Positions 16,114-23,969 of a DNA stretch of 40,741 nt are shown here, in pieces. Both the position numbers and the translations under genes were made by a program. The notes under the pieces are model-generated. The model ran no database searches. It saw only the letters and a program-made list of their open reading frames with translations, and was not told the DNA's origin. Numbering within the stretch: position 1 is the first letter of the stretch; each line of letters starts with the position of its first letter. Source of the stretch: Clostridiales bacterium (GTDB lineage Bacteria > Bacillota > Clostridia > Lachnospirales > Lachnospiraceae); NCBI GenBank assembly GCA_029012085.1, contig JAQXLK010000072.1:1-40741 (forward strand). Direction: 5' to 3'.

Positions 16114-17433
16114 TTAAGGATTTTCATAATAAGAAATTTTGTTTCTCAACAGCCAAAGACAGATTAGATTGGGAATGGTCATCAGGGAGTTTAGTAAGTC
16201 AGATAGTTCCCAAACAAGCTGAAGAGGGATAACCATACCTAAATAGATGAACACAATGTATAGAAGCTGGTAAATCTGGCTTCCACGTCCACCACTTAGA
16301 AAATGCACACAGCATTCTCCGTAATAGCACCAGCCAATAATAGTAGCAAATGCAAATAAAACAAGCGAGAGGGATAGAATTTCTCCTCCCCAAAATGGAA
16401 GTTTGGAAAATGCAGCAAAGCATAAGCGGTCAGCGGCAATATTAGTATATTCGAAAGGATAGTGGAGCATACTGCTTACGATTACAATACCGGTAATGGC
16501 ACAGATAATGACCGTATCCCAGAAAGGACCGGTCATGGATATGAGTCCCTGGCGGCTTGGAGAATCACATCCAGAGGCAGCAGAAGTCATAGGGATGGAA
16601 CCGAGTCCTGCCTCGTTGGTAAATAATCCTCTTGAGATACCGGTGCGGATTCCAATGGTGACAGCGGTTCCGGCTATTCCACCAATAAAAGATTTTGACG
16701 AAAAGGCAGATTGAATGATAACAAGGATGGCGTCCAGCACAAAATTCCGGTTCAATACAAGCAAATAAACACAACCTAAAAGGTAAAATATACTCATAAA
16801 TGGTACAAGCCAGGTACAGAACTTTGCGATTTGTTTGACTCCTCCTAGTACAACAAATCCTGCGGTAATGGCAGTAACCATTCCGAGTATATGTGGAGAA
16901 ATAGAAAAGTGTTCCGTGATAGCGGCGCAGATAGAGTTAGCTTGTACACTGCTTCCGATTCCGAAGGAAGCAAGGGCAGCAAACAAGGCAAACGCATTTG
17001 CGGTAAATTTCATATGAAGCACATTTTTAAGGACATACATAGGACCGCCGGTGTATTGTCCTTCTTTGTTTTTTATATGGTATTTTGAGGATAAAAAGGC
17101 TTCTGCATAACAGGTGGCAATACCAAATACACCGGTAATCCAGCACCAGAACACAGCACCGGGACCTCCGATGGCAATGGCGGTGGAGATGCCGATAATA
17201 TTTCCCGTGCCGATAGTGGCTGCCAGGGCGGTGGAGAGAGCTGCATAAGGTGTAATACCATTTTCAGTATTTGTCTGCTTAGAAAAGCTTAATTTAATAC
17301 CTCTTGGCAGTAACCGCTGGATGAATCCTGATTTTACGGTAAAGTATATATGGGTACCAAGCAATAAGAATAGCATCGGAAAGTTCCATAAAAAGGTATT
17401 AAGTTGTTTGAGGATATTGGAAAGGATAGCCAT
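16114..17433 (-). CDS. AGCS family sodium:alanine/glycine symporter
   Basis: A 439-residue membrane transporter that imports alanine or glycine with Na+. Family signatures are clear: ALSTALAATIGTGNIIGISTAIAIGGPGAVFW (about 65-97), the GGPMYVLKN loop, TNEAGLGSIPMTSAAS, and WGGEILSLSLVLFAFATIIGWCYYGE near the end. Length and the roughly ten hydrophobic helices fit the family. AGAGGA precedes the start. It is transcribed alone and converges with the MATE gene. The 240-nt gap to thiC should contain its promoter, but I could not identify a convincing one. Confidence 0.94.
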   Translation of the reverse strand: MAILSNILKQLNTFLWNFPMLFLLLGTHIYFTVKSGFIQRLLPRGIKLSFSKQTNTENGITPYAALSTALAATIGTGNIIGISTAIAIGGPGAVFWCWITGVFGIATCYAEAFLSSKYHIKNKEGQYTGGPMYVLKNVLHMKFTANAFALFAALASFGIGSSVQANSICAAITEHFSISPHILGMVTAITAGFVVLGGVKQIAKFCTWLVPFMSIFYLLGCVYLLVLNRNFVLDAILVIIQSAFSSKSFIGGIAGTAVTIGIRTGISRGLFTNEAGLGSIPMTSAASGCDSPSRQGLISMTGPFWDTVIICAITGIVIVSSMLHYPFEYTNIAADRLCFAAFSKLPFWGGEILSLSLVLFAFATIIGWCYYGECCVHFLSGGRGSQIYQLLYIVFIYLGMVIPLQLVWELSDLLNSLMTIPNLICLWLLRNKISYYENP

Positions 17434-17556
17434 GATTTCCTCTTATATTTAAAAAGAAATGTTAATTATTTATATGAATAAAGGGAAATAACTATTCAGA
17501 AAATGAGCGTGTTTTTATTTTGGAGAATAATTTTACTGGTATCTAGGGGAGAAGCA

Positions 17557-17636
17557 TGTTAAAATGAACAAGGCATGATTGAATAGAGATTTTGTAAAAT
17601 CCATTGGAATTATCTATACATCAAAATTCCATTTTA
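17557..17636 (+). promoter_or_regulatory. thiC leader: extended -10 and hairpin, no TPP aptamer
   Basis: TGTTAAAAT at 17557-17565 is an extended -10 without a good -35. A bulged hairpin (TAAAAT...GGAATT paired with AATTCC ATTTTA, 17595-17636) lies 37 nt before the start codon. The conserved TPP-riboswitch strings (CTGAGA, ACCTGATCTGGATAAT) are absent from the 240-nt gap, although thiC is usually under that control. Confidence 0.35.
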
Positions 17637-17673
17637 GTTATGCAATTGCGAAAGGATAGTAAGGAGATAAGAT

Positions 17674-18978
17674 ATGGAATACACAACGCAGATGGATGCC
17701 GCAAGAAAGGGCATAATAACAAAAGAGATGCAGGCAGTAGCAGAGTATGAGAATATTGCAGCGGAAGAGATCAGAGAACTGGTAGCAAAGGGACAGGTTG
17801 CAATACCGGCAAATAAGAATCATAAATGTCTGAAACCATATGGAATCGGAACGAAGCTTAAGACAAAGATTAATGTCAATCTTGGAACATCGAAGGATTG
17901 TCTTGATATGGATGTAGAGATGGAAAAGGTAAAAGAGTCTATCCGGTTAGGGGCAGAATCGATTATGGATCTGAGTTCTTTTGGAGATACAAGAAAGTTC
18001 CGTACGAAACTCACATCAGAGTGTTCTGCTATTATCGGAACGGTACCAATCTATGATGCAGTGGTATATTATAATCGTGCATTAAAATCCATCACCTCCA
18101 GAGAATGGATTGATATAGTGCGGATGCATGCAGAAGATGGCGTGGATTTTATGACCATTCACTGTGGAATTAATAAGGCAACAGCGGAGCGTTTTAAGAA
18201 GGCGAAGCGCCATACCAATATTGTATCCCGGGGTGGTTCCATCATTTTTGCATGGATGGAGCTTACAGGAAATGAGAATCCATTTTATGAGTATTACGAT
18301 GAGATTTTAGATATCTGTAACGAGTATGATGTAACGTTAAGTTTAGGGGACGCCTGTCGTCCGGGCAGTATCGAGGATGCAGGAGATATTTCACAGATTG
18401 AGGAGCTTGTAACCCTTGGAGAGCTTACCCAGCGTGCATGGGATAGAAATGTACAGGTTATGATTGAGGGACCGGGACATATGCCGCTTAACCAGATTCG
18501 CGCCAATATGGAGATTGAGCAGACAATCTGTAAAGGAGCACCATTTTATGTATTAGGACCTTTGGTTACGGATGTAGCTCCGGGATATGACCATATTACC
18601 GCTGCTATTGGTGGAGCTATTGCTGCAACTTATGGTGCGTCATTCCTTTGTTATGTTACACCGGCAGAGCATTTGCGTCTTCCGACTGTAGAAGATGTAA
18701 AAGAGGGTATCATTGCTTCTAAGATTGCTGCCCATGCCGCTGATATTGCGAAGGGTGTACCGGGAGCAAAGGAATGGGATTATGAAATGAGCCAGGCACG
18801 TCGTGAGCTTGACTGGGAGAAGCAGTTCTCGCTTGCCATGGACGAAGAAAAAGCAAGACGTTATCGTGCAGAATCCACTCCTGAGCGTGAAGATACCTGT
18901 ACTATGTGTGGTAAAATGTGTGCCGTAAGAAACATCAACAAAATACTCCGCGGCGAGGACGTTGACATCATGGATTAA
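17674..18978 (+). CDS. thiC: Phosphomethylpyrimidine synthase ThiC
   Basis: A 434-residue radical-SAM-type enzyme that rearranges 5-aminoimidazole ribotide into hydroxymethylpyrimidine phosphate (HMP-P), the pyrimidine half of thiamin. The barrel has the expected [32 protein letters not shown] and [21 protein letters not shown] motifs. The C-terminal cluster motif C-x2-C-x4-C (Cys409, Cys412, Cys417, in CTMCGKMC) binds the 4Fe-4S centre. Length fits the short clostridial form. AAGGAG is upstream of the start. It is 48 nt before thiE. Confidence 0.97.
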   Translation: MEYTTQMDAARKGIITKEMQAVAEYENIAAEEIRELVAKGQVAIPANKNHKCLKPYGIGTKLKTKINVNLGTSKDCLDMDVEMEKVKESIRLGAESIMDLSSFGDTRKFRTKLTSECSAIIGTVPIYDAVVYYNRALKSITSREWIDIVRMHAEDGVDFMTIHCGINKATAERFKKAKRHTNIVSRGGSIIFAWMELTGNENPFYEYYDEILDICNEYDVTLSLGDACRPGSIEDAGDISQIEELVTLGELTQRAWDRNVQVMIEGPGHMPLNQIRANMEIEQTICKGAPFYVLGPLVTDVAPGYDHITAAIGGAIAATYGASFLCYVTPAEHLRLPTVEDVKEGIIASKIAAHAADIAKGVPGAKEWDYEMSQARRELDWEKQFSLAMDEEKARRYRAESTPEREDTCTMCGKMCAVRNINKILRGEDVDIMD

Positions 18979-19026
18979 GCTAAAGCAGAGCGGAAGCGAG
19001 ATGGGCACGGCTGAGGAGGAATATAT

Positions 19027-19683
19027 ATGCAAAAATTTACAAAAAAAGAACTGAAAGAAGCCATGTGTTTATATGCTGTCACCGACTCCACCTGGTTAAA
19101 AGAAAGAACTTTACCAGAGGTTGTGGAAGAAGCTTTAGAAGGCGGTGCTACATTTATTCAAATCCGGGAGAAACATTTAGAATATGAGGATTTTGTAACA
19201 TTAGCAAAAGGGGTAAAGGCAGTGACAGACCGATATCATGTTCCATACGTTATTAATGATGAAGTCGGGATTGCAAAATTGATTGATGCGGATGGAGTCC
19301 ATCTTGGACAAAATGATGAGGAACTTACGAAGGCAAGAGAGATTCTCGGACCGGATAAAATTATCGGAGTATCTGCCCATACTGTGGAAGAGGCAGTTAC
19401 GGCAGAAAAAAATGGTGCAGATTATCTTGGTGTGGGTGCTGTATTTAATACTTCCACAAAAACAGATGTGACTGATATGTCTGGAGAAACCCTGAAGGCA
19501 ATTTGTGATGCAGTGTCTATTCCGGTTGTGGCAATTGGAGGAATTAAAGCAGATAATATTTTAGAGTTAAAAGGCAGTCATATTGATGGTGTAGCAGTTG
19601 TATCTGCTATTTTTGCCGCAGAGGATATTAAAGAAGCAACAAAGGACTTGCTTGAAAAAGTTAAAAAGATTGTAAAACAGTGA
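19027..19683 (+). CDS. thiE: Thiamin phosphate synthase ThiE
   Basis: A 218-residue TIM-barrel enzyme that joins HMP pyrophosphate to the thiazole phosphate to make thiamin monophosphate. Family motifs are GGATFIQIREKHLEYEDF (pyrophosphate site), VINDEVGIAKLIDADGVHLGQND, IGVSAHTVEEA, YLGVGAVFNTSTKTD and VVAIGGIKADNI. GAGGAGG precedes the start at a normal distance. It is the second gene of the thiamin cluster. No thiazole-branch gene (thiG, thiH, thiS, thiF, thiM) occurs in this window, so that half must come from elsewhere or be salvaged. Confidence 0.96.
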   Translation: MQKFTKKELKEAMCLYAVTDSTWLKERTLPEVVEEALEGGATFIQIREKHLEYEDFVTLAKGVKAVTDRYHVPYVINDEVGIAKLIDADGVHLGQNDEELTKAREILGPDKIIGVSAHTVEEAVTAEKNGADYLGVGAVFNTSTKTDVTDMSGETLKAICDAVSIPVVAIGGIKADNILELKGSHIDGVAVVSAIFAAEDIKEATKDLLEKVKKIVKQ

Positions 19684-19747
19684 TGAAAGAAATTCTGCTT
19701 TGAGAAAATACATATTCTTGTGAAAAGAATAAATGAGGTTAAGTGAA

Positions 19748-20401
19748 ATGAAACAATATAAAAATATCGTATTTGATGTGGATGGTGTATTACTTGATAC
19801 CATGTCTATCTGGGCAAATTCTGCCAATCAGTATTTGAAAATAGTTTTTGATATTGACGCACCGGAAGAGCTTGACCGTACCTGTGCAACAATGAGTCTT
19901 ATGGAGGCAGGAGAATATGTAAAAGAGTTATATCCACAGATACCGTTGTCAGCGGAACAATTAGCTGAGAATGTGGCAGCATTTATACGGGAACAGTATG
20001 TAAAAGCACCTGCTACAGAGGGAATGATGGAGGTCATACGGGAACTAAAGGCTAGAGGATATCATCTATTCTTAGCTACGGCATCGGATGAGAAAAATGT
20101 CCGGGAAGCTTTGAGCCATCATAATGTGTGGGAATACTTTGAAGCAATCTATACCTGTACAGAGATTGGGTATAGTAAGAACTATGTGGAATATTTTGAA
20201 GGAGTGGCAGCAAGGATTGGTATACCTTGTGAAGAACTTGTTATGATAGAAGATTCCGTACATTCGGTGGTGACGGCAAAAAAGGCTGGATTTTTGACCG
20301 TCGGCGTATACGAGAAGTCTTCTGCTGATAAATGGCAGCAAATGCAGGAACAGTGTGATATCTGTGTAAAGAATCTGGCTGGGTTGTTGACAATATTTTA
20401 G
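19748..20401 (+). CDS. HAD-superfamily phosphatase in the thiamin cluster
   Basis: A 217-residue HAD hydrolase with a helical cap domain (subclass IA). Motif I is FDVDGVLLDT, motif II is LATASDEKN, the motif III lysine lies near SKNYVEYFEG, and motif IV is MIEDSVHSVVTAKKAG. ATG 19748 is chosen because GAGGT lies 8 nt upstream; ATG 19733 has no ribosome site. It sits between thiE and thiD, 64 nt after thiE. The context suggests dephosphorylation of thiamin monophosphate, or of HMP phosphate, but general phosphoglycolate phosphatase or phosphoglucomutase activity cannot be excluded from sequence. Confidence 0.88.
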   Translation: MKQYKNIVFDVDGVLLDTMSIWANSANQYLKIVFDIDAPEELDRTCATMSLMEAGEYVKELYPQIPLSAEQLAENVAAFIREQYVKAPATEGMMEVIRELKARGYHLFLATASDEKNVREALSHHNVWEYFEAIYTCTEIGYSKNYVEYFEGVAARIGIPCEELVMIEDSVHSVVTAKKAGFLTVGVYEKSSADKWQQMQEQCDICVKNLAGLLTIF

Positions 20402-20449
20402 AGTTGTTTGAAATATTGTTTTTTTAGATGGAGCAGTCTGTTTATGATT

Positions 20450-20481
20450 TGACACAGAACACTTGTGACTTAAGTCATAAG
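20450..20481. promoter_or_regulatory. TTGACA box and 20-bp near-palindrome upstream of thiD
   Basis: TTGACA at 20450-20455 is followed by CTTGTGACTTAAGTCATAAG (20462-20481), self-complementary at 9 of 10 positions per arm. It could be an internal promoter with an operator in the 154-nt HAD-thiD gap. No good -10 was found at 17 nt. Confidence 0.35.
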
Positions 20482-20555
20482 AAGAATGCTGATAGAGAGT
20501 GAACAGAAAAAGATGATTGGAAATCGTATTAAAGTTTAGGAAGAGAGGTAGCAAA

Positions 20556-21335
20556 ATGCATACAGTATTATCGATTGCAGGCTCGGATTCCAGCGGTGGT
20601 GCAGGGATTCAGGCGGATTTAAAAACCATTACTTGTTTAGGTGAATATGGAATGACAGTGATTACGGCTCTTACCGCGCAGAATACCATGGGAGTTGAAG
20701 GGGTGGAAGCAGTTTCTGTTCAAATGGTACGTTCCCAGATGGATGCTGTGTTTTCGGATATCTGCCCAGAAGCGGTGAAGCTTGGGATGATCGCGACACC
20801 AGATATTATGGAAGCAGTTTGTGAGAAACTTAAAGAATATAAGGCAGAGAATATCGTTGTAGACCCGGTGATGGCTGCTACCAGCGGAAGTTCGCTGATG
20901 GAGAACCGTACGGTGCGGACATTGAAGGAAAAAATGATTCCGATGGCAGATATCATCACTCCAAATATACTTGAAGCAGAAGTGCTTTCCGGTATAGAAA
21001 TTCATGGAAAAGAGGGTATGATAAAAGCAGCAGAAGTAATTGCTGACTATGGAAAGGGTGCTGTCTTAATTAAAGGCGGGCATTTGGAAGAGAGTGCAGA
21101 TGATTTGCTGTATAAGGAGGGGAAAGCAGTCTGGTTTTCCGGAAAACGGTTTGATAATCCGAATACACATGGAACCGGTTGTACGTTATCATCAGCCATT
21201 GCAACATTTCTTGCAAAGGGCTGCAGCATGGAAGAAAGCGTGGAGAAAGCAAAAGCATATGTGGCTGGTGCCATTGAAGCCAATCTGGATTTGGGAAAGG
21301 GAAGAGGACCGCTTAAGCATAATTATAAGATCTGA
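20556..21335 (+). CDS. thiD: Hydroxymethylpyrimidine/phosphomethylpyrimidine kinase ThiD
   Basis: A 259-residue ribokinase-fold enzyme that phosphorylates HMP and HMP-P to HMP pyrophosphate, the co-substrate of ThiE. The N-terminus SIAGSDSSGGAGIQADLKT is the substrate site, DPVMAATSGSSLM follows, and the C-terminal THGTGCTLSSAIA contains the anion hole and catalytic Cys/Asp region. AGAGGT precedes ATG 20556 by about 6 nt; an upstream in-frame start at 20517 is not supported. It is the last gene of the cluster; an 80-nt gap separates it from the tRNA-Gly gene, which has its own promoter. Confidence 0.96.
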   Translation: MHTVLSIAGSDSSGGAGIQADLKTITCLGEYGMTVITALTAQNTMGVEGVEAVSVQMVRSQMDAVFSDICPEAVKLGMIATPDIMEAVCEKLKEYKAENIVVDPVMAATSGSSLMENRTVRTLKEKMIPMADIITPNILEAEVLSGIEIHGKEGMIKAAEVIADYGKGAVLIKGGHLEESADDLLYKEGKAVWFSGKRFDNPNTHGTGCTLSSAIATFLAKGCSMEESVEKAKAYVAGAIEANLDLGKGRGPLKHNYKI

Positions 21336-21375
21336 TACATGTTGATTAGTATGTTGATTATTGAGAAAGCTATAC

Positions 21376-21404
21376 TTGCAAATTTGTCTTAAGGCTAGTA
21401 TAAT
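21376..21404 (+). promoter_or_regulatory. Promoter of tRNA-Gly
   Basis: TTGCAA, 17-nt spacer, TATAAT, ending 11 nt before the mature tRNA 5' end. Confidence 0.8.
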
Positions 21405-21415
21405 ACCTATGTAAT

Positions 21416-21486
21416 GCGGATATGGTTCATCGGTAGAACGCTAGCCTCCCAAGCTGGAAAGGCGGGTTCGACTCCCGTTATCCGCT
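21416..21486 (+). tRNA. tRNA-Gly(CCC)
   Basis: A 71-nt cloverleaf. The acceptor stem GCGGATA pairs with TATCCGC (discriminator T), the anticodon stem CTAGC pairs with GCTGG around the loop CTCCCAA, giving anticodon CCC, and the T arm GCGGG/CCCGT encloses TTCGACT. The 3' CCA is not encoded. It is a single-gene unit with its own promoter and terminator. It decodes GGG, the rarer glycine codon in low-GC genomes. Confidence 0.96.
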
Positions 21487-21506
21487 TTTCTTAATCAATC
21501 TAGGAA

Positions 21507-21547
21507 AAACGGCAAACCTTTGAAAATCAATGGTTTGCCGTTTTTTT
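21507..21547 (+). terminator. Terminator after tRNA-Gly
   Basis: AAACGGCAAACC and its exact complement form a 12-bp stem with a 13-nt loop, and the stem runs into a seven-T tract. Confidence 0.9.
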
Positions 21548-21567
21548 GCAGATTTTTTGAGCTTCTT

Positions 21568-22113
21568 TTATTTAAGTAATTCAGAAATATTGATAATTAA
21601 GTCATCGTAGATACACACATTGATATCATCTTCAAAAGTGTATTGATCACTTAATTTCTCATTTTTCAAATCATAGACATTAACAGTATTTGTAAGTGGG
21701 TTTACAATCCAGTACTCCCGGACTCCTGCAGTACGGTATTTGAATAGTTTGATGCCATAATCTGTTCGTTTTGTACTAGGTGATGCAACTTCAATAATCC
21801 AATCTGGTGCACCATTAAACCCTTTGTCGTCTAGTTTGTCTTTGTTGCTAATAACAGAAATATCTGGTTCAACGTAGTTTCTATCGTCTTTATTCAGAAA
21901 AACCGCAAATGGGGAAGGAAATACCTCGCAGACTCCTTGCTTTTTTTTGATATAATTTCGTATTTCAGCAGACAAGTTCATGACAAGTCTCTGGTGAAGA
22001 GTATTGGGTGGTGCCATATCGTAGACAACACCGTCAATCAGTTCTGCGCGTTTCCCTTCAGGAAGAGAGTAGATGTAGTCAATTGTGTAATCATTTTGTT
22101 CTGGTAACGGCAT
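21568..22113 (-). CDS. Uma2 family (DUF820) restriction-endonuclease-like protein
   Basis: A 181-residue PD-(D/E)XK-fold protein. Family landmarks are AELIDGVVYDMAPPN, FPSPFAVFL, YVEPDISVISNKDKL and APDWIIEVASPSTKRTDYGIKLFKYRTAGVREYWIVNP, with the Asp/Glu of EPDIS and the Glu of IEVASPS as the probable metal ligands. ATG 22113 has AAAGGA 9 nt upstream, while the TTG at 22122 has no spacing at all. Uma2 proteins are widespread, often in many copies in cyanobacteria, and their biological role is mostly unknown. It is transcribed alone between the tRNA terminator and the transporter gene. Confidence 0.88.
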   Translation of the reverse strand: MPLPEQNDYTIDYIYSLPEGKRAELIDGVVYDMAPPNTLHQRLVMNLSAEIRNYIKKKQGVCEVFPSPFAVFLNKDDRNYVEPDISVISNKDKLDDKGFNGAPDWIIEVASPSTKRTDYGIKLFKYRTAGVREYWIVNPLTNTVNVYDLKNEKLSDQYTFEDDINVCIYDDLIINISELLK

Positions 22114-22169
22114 ACTAATCAATCCTTTCTATGTTTGATAATAAATATATTGTATTAGTTGTAATTATT

Positions 22170-22203
22170 ATAACCATTTTATCGATATCAACAAAATGGT
22201 TAT
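22170..22203. repeat. Hairpin in the Uma2-transporter gap
   Basis: ATAACCATTTT and its exact complement (11 bp, 12-nt loop). On the minus strand it follows the transporter gene but no T tract follows it, so it is only a possible terminator or mRNA-stabilising hairpin. Confidence 0.4.
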
Positions 22204-22307
22204 TCGTCTTTTTCTTTCTTCTTTAAAGCCATAAACGTTGTATTGATTATACTTAAAATGTAAACTTTTTTCAAGCAAAGCAGTAGAGGAATAGGGGTTA
22301 TCTGATA

Positions 22308-23450
22308 CTAATATAAAGCCAGAACAATACTTTGCACAATATATAGAATAATAAGAAATCCTACATTCAATGCAGTAAACTTTACAAAGTATTTCTTTAA
22401 CCCCTTCGGGTCATGAAGTCGGTATTCAGATATGGTAATAAGACTTGCAAGGGACGCAATAATTGTTCCGAGACCGCCAATATTTACTGCCGGCAACAGA
22501 CTCTGGTAATCGGTCGTAAAATGAGACAGCAGTACGGCACTTGGAACATTGCTGATTACCTGACAGGATAAAATACCAATCAGCAGTGTGTTTTTTGGTA
22601 GCAGCCAGGAGAAAAATTCACTGACGGCAGGTATTCTGGAAATGTTACCGCTAAAGATAAAGAATACACAAAAAGTAGCAAGAAGAGGGTAATTTACTTT
22701 CATTATTGCTTTTTTATCCAGCAGGAGAAGAAGTAATGTAATGATAAAGGTTCCGATAATATATGGAACAATCCGGAACACAATGAGAATGCTGGCGGTA
22801 AATAAAACAGAATAAATTAGTGTACGTTTATAATCTAAGGTATAGTTTTCCTCGTTTTCCAATGTTAAAGGTGTATTTTTGACAAAGAGACAAACTACAA
22901 CGATAAGGAGAGTGGCGGCAAGAAAGATTGGCAGCATAATCTGTACAAATTCTCTAGTTTCAATATGATAATAAGAGTACAGATAGAGGTTTTGCGGATT
23001 GCCAAAAGGAGTTACCATACCACCAAGGTTTGCTGCGATATTTTGCATAATGAAAGTAAATGCCAGCGCCTGCCGGTTGTTGGTGCTGTTTAGCACATAC
23101 CAGCCCAGTGGAAGAAAGGTTAATAATGCCATATCGTTGGCAAGTATCATGGAACCGATAAATGTGATAAATACAAGTCCTAATGTAGCATTACGTAAAG
23201 TGTGAAGCTTACGGACGATGTTCCGGCTGAGAATCTCAAATACGTGAATATGGGAAAATGCACATACTACCGCCAGGGTGCAAAACAGTGTGGCAAGGGT
23301 TCGCCAGTCAAAGTAGGAAAGATATTGTTTATCAATTGGTACAAAAATGCAGGTCACAAGTGTGGCAAGGACTGCAATGGTAAGGACAAATTGATTCATG
23401 GCAAAATAGAATATTTTCCATATGATTTTTTTGAAGTTTAAATGCTGCAT
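22308..23450 (-). CDS. SLC13/ArsB-NhaD superfamily ion transporter
   Basis: A 380-residue polytopic membrane protein with about ten hydrophobic segments. The two family hairpin motifs are visible: ANDMALLTFLPLGW with NIAANLGGMVTPFGNPQNLYLY in the first half, and SNVPSAVLLSHFTTDY in the second. This superfamily includes arsenite exporters, Na+/H+ antiporters and dicarboxylate or citrate transporters; the local sequence does not separate them. No arsR or arsenic genes are adjacent, so arsenic export is not favoured. GGAGAACGCC precedes the start. A strong promoter on the opposite strand, 80 nt upstream, belongs to the toxin-antitoxin locus. Confidence 0.85.
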   Translation of the reverse strand: MQHLNFKKIIWKIFYFAMNQFVLTIAVLATLVTCIFVPIDKQYLSYFDWRTLATLFCTLAVVCAFSHIHVFEILSRNIVRKLHTLRNATLGLVFITFIGSMILANDMALLTFLPLGWYVLNSTNNRQALAFTFIMQNIAANLGGMVTPFGNPQNLYLYSYYHIETREFVQIMLPIFLAATLLIVVVCLFVKNTPLTLENEENYTLDYKRTLIYSVLFTASILIVFRIVPYIIGTFIITLLLLLLDKKAIMKVNYPLLATFCVFFIFSGNISRIPAVSEFFSWLLPKNTLLIGILSCQVISNVPSAVLLSHFTTDYQSLLPAVNIGGLGTIIASLASLITISEYRLHDPKGLKKYFVKFTALNVGFLIILYIVQSIVLALY

Positions 23451-23532
23451 GGCGTTCTCCTTTGTGATATAAATTTACCGAAAATGATTGTAGCAGATAT
23501 GGAGTAGAATGCAAGAGAAAACTTTTTTGAAA

Positions 23533-23560
23533 TTGACATTTGGGTATATTCTGTTATAAT
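23533..23560 (+). promoter_or_regulatory. Strong promoter of the antitoxin RNA
   Basis: TTGACA, 16-nt spacer, TATAAT with a TG extension (TGTTATAAT). It is the closest match to the full consensus in the window and drives no protein-coding gene. Confidence 0.8.
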
Positions 23561-23589
23561 ATACTTAACAAGGCAGTCGGAGGGTGAGC

Positions 23590-23603
23590 GCACATCACCC
23601 GAC
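23590..23603 (+). repeat. Direct repeat copy in the antitoxin RNA
   Basis: GCACATCACCCGAC matches GCACATCCCCCGGC at 23787-23800 in 12 of 14 positions; partial similarity continues upstream (CGGA...GAG in both). Same-strand repeats read by opposite transcripts give complementary RNA. Confidence 0.6.
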
Positions 23604-23628
23604 CCGGCGAAAAACTAAATTGTGATTT

Positions 23629-23674
23629 AAAAAGTAGTCGTTATTCTCGCCAAAGAACAGGACGGCTACTTTTT
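23629..23674. terminator. Shared bidirectional terminator of the toxin-antitoxin locus
   Basis: AAAAAGTAGTCG pairs with CGGCTACTTTTT (one G-T wobble), with A and T tracts at the two ends, so it can stop both converging transcripts. The toxin stop codon is inside the right arm. Confidence 0.7.
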
Positions 23675-23749
23675 ATTTTTCATACTTATAATGTTAACAA
23701 TCAATATGCCTACGGTTAATATAACCATAAATTCTTCGTATGTACTCAT
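23666..23749 (-). CDS. Small hydrophobic type I toxin, holin-like (Hol_Tox/TxpA-like)
   Basis: A 27-residue peptide beginning MSTYEEFMVILTVGILIVN and ending MKNKK: a short polar N-terminus, one membrane-spanning segment, and a charged C-terminus. The MSTYE start followed by a hydrophobic helix is characteristic of the Gram-positive holin-like toxin family, whose members insert into the cytoplasmic membrane. A strong ribosome site (GGAAGGGGTGGT) lies just upstream, and a promoter with 17-nt spacing is about 80 nt further on. The gene faces a small RNA gene and shares its terminator. It is too short for most gene callers. The alternative is a chance ORF, which the ribosome site, promoter and repeats argue against. 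Confidence 0.72.
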   Translation of the reverse strand: MSTYEEFMVILTVGILIVNIISMKNKK

Positions 23750-23786
23750 AAATACCACCCCTTCCTAAAGGATCGGAACGGATGGA

Positions 23787-23800
23787 GCACATCCCCCGGC
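23787..23800 (+). repeat. Direct repeat copy in the toxin mRNA leader
   Basis: GCACATCCCCCGGC, the partner of the copy at 23590-23603. It is in the 5' untranslated region of the toxin mRNA (minus strand), and it also forms a small hairpin, GGATG/CATCC, with the adjacent bases. Confidence 0.6.
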
Positions 23801-23827
23801 TACCCAGTTAAATATATTATATATACA

Positions 23828-23856
23828 AATAGTATCATAACTATACTAATAAAGCA
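23828..23856 (-). promoter_or_regulatory. Promoter of the toxin mRNA
   Basis: On the minus strand: TTGCTT, 17-nt spacer, TACTAT preceded by TGA (extended -10). The predicted start is about 70 nt upstream of the toxin ATG. Confidence 0.6.
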
Positions 23857-23924
23857 AGCTTACACTTTATATTCCCCTTGACATCTTTAAAAGAACACGT
23901 CACAATATTTTTATACAAGAAGCA

Positions 23925-23933
23925 TGATATAAT
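23925..23933 (+). promoter_or_regulatory. Extended -10 promoter of the Crp/Fnr gene
   Basis: TGATATAAT, a TGn extended -10 with a perfect hexamer, 36 nt before the start codon. No clear -35 is present. Confidence 0.5.
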
Positions 23934-23969
23934 GTATGGAAGAGTGAAAGTATAGAGGAAGGTGAGCAC

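Larger units (their letters stand above)
23567..23675 (+). ncRNA. Candidate type I antitoxin RNA (RNAII/RatA-like)
   Basis: A transcript of about 105 nt is bounded by a near-consensus promoter and a hairpin terminator and has no ribosome site followed by a start. It holds a stable hairpin (GGGTGA / TCACCC) and a GGCGA/TCGCC pairing. It converges with a small hydrophobic-peptide gene on the other strand and shares that gene's terminator. It also carries a direct repeat of a sequence in the toxin leader; because the two RNAs are transcribed in opposite directions, those repeats are complementary in the RNAs. This is the architecture of par/Fst and txpA/ratA. The exact ends are inferred. Confidence 0.6.

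Noticed and set aside
17521-17580. AGGGGAGAAGCATG in the thiC leader as part of a TPP riboswitch
   Set aside because: The conserved second half of the aptamer (CTGATCTGGATAAT and the AGCG-AGGGA end) is absent, and no pairing of the right geometry was found.
20441-20458. TTTATGATTTGACACAGA here and TTTATGATTTGACATAGA at 25144-25161
   Set aside because: The match is 17 of 18, but the flanks share nothing, both contain a common -35-like box, and only two copies are seen. I do not claim a repeat family.
22308-23450. Arsenite exporter ArsB
   Set aside because: The fold fits the superfamily, but no arsenic-resistance genes or regulator are adjacent and the sequence does not discriminate, so a general ion-transporter call is kept.
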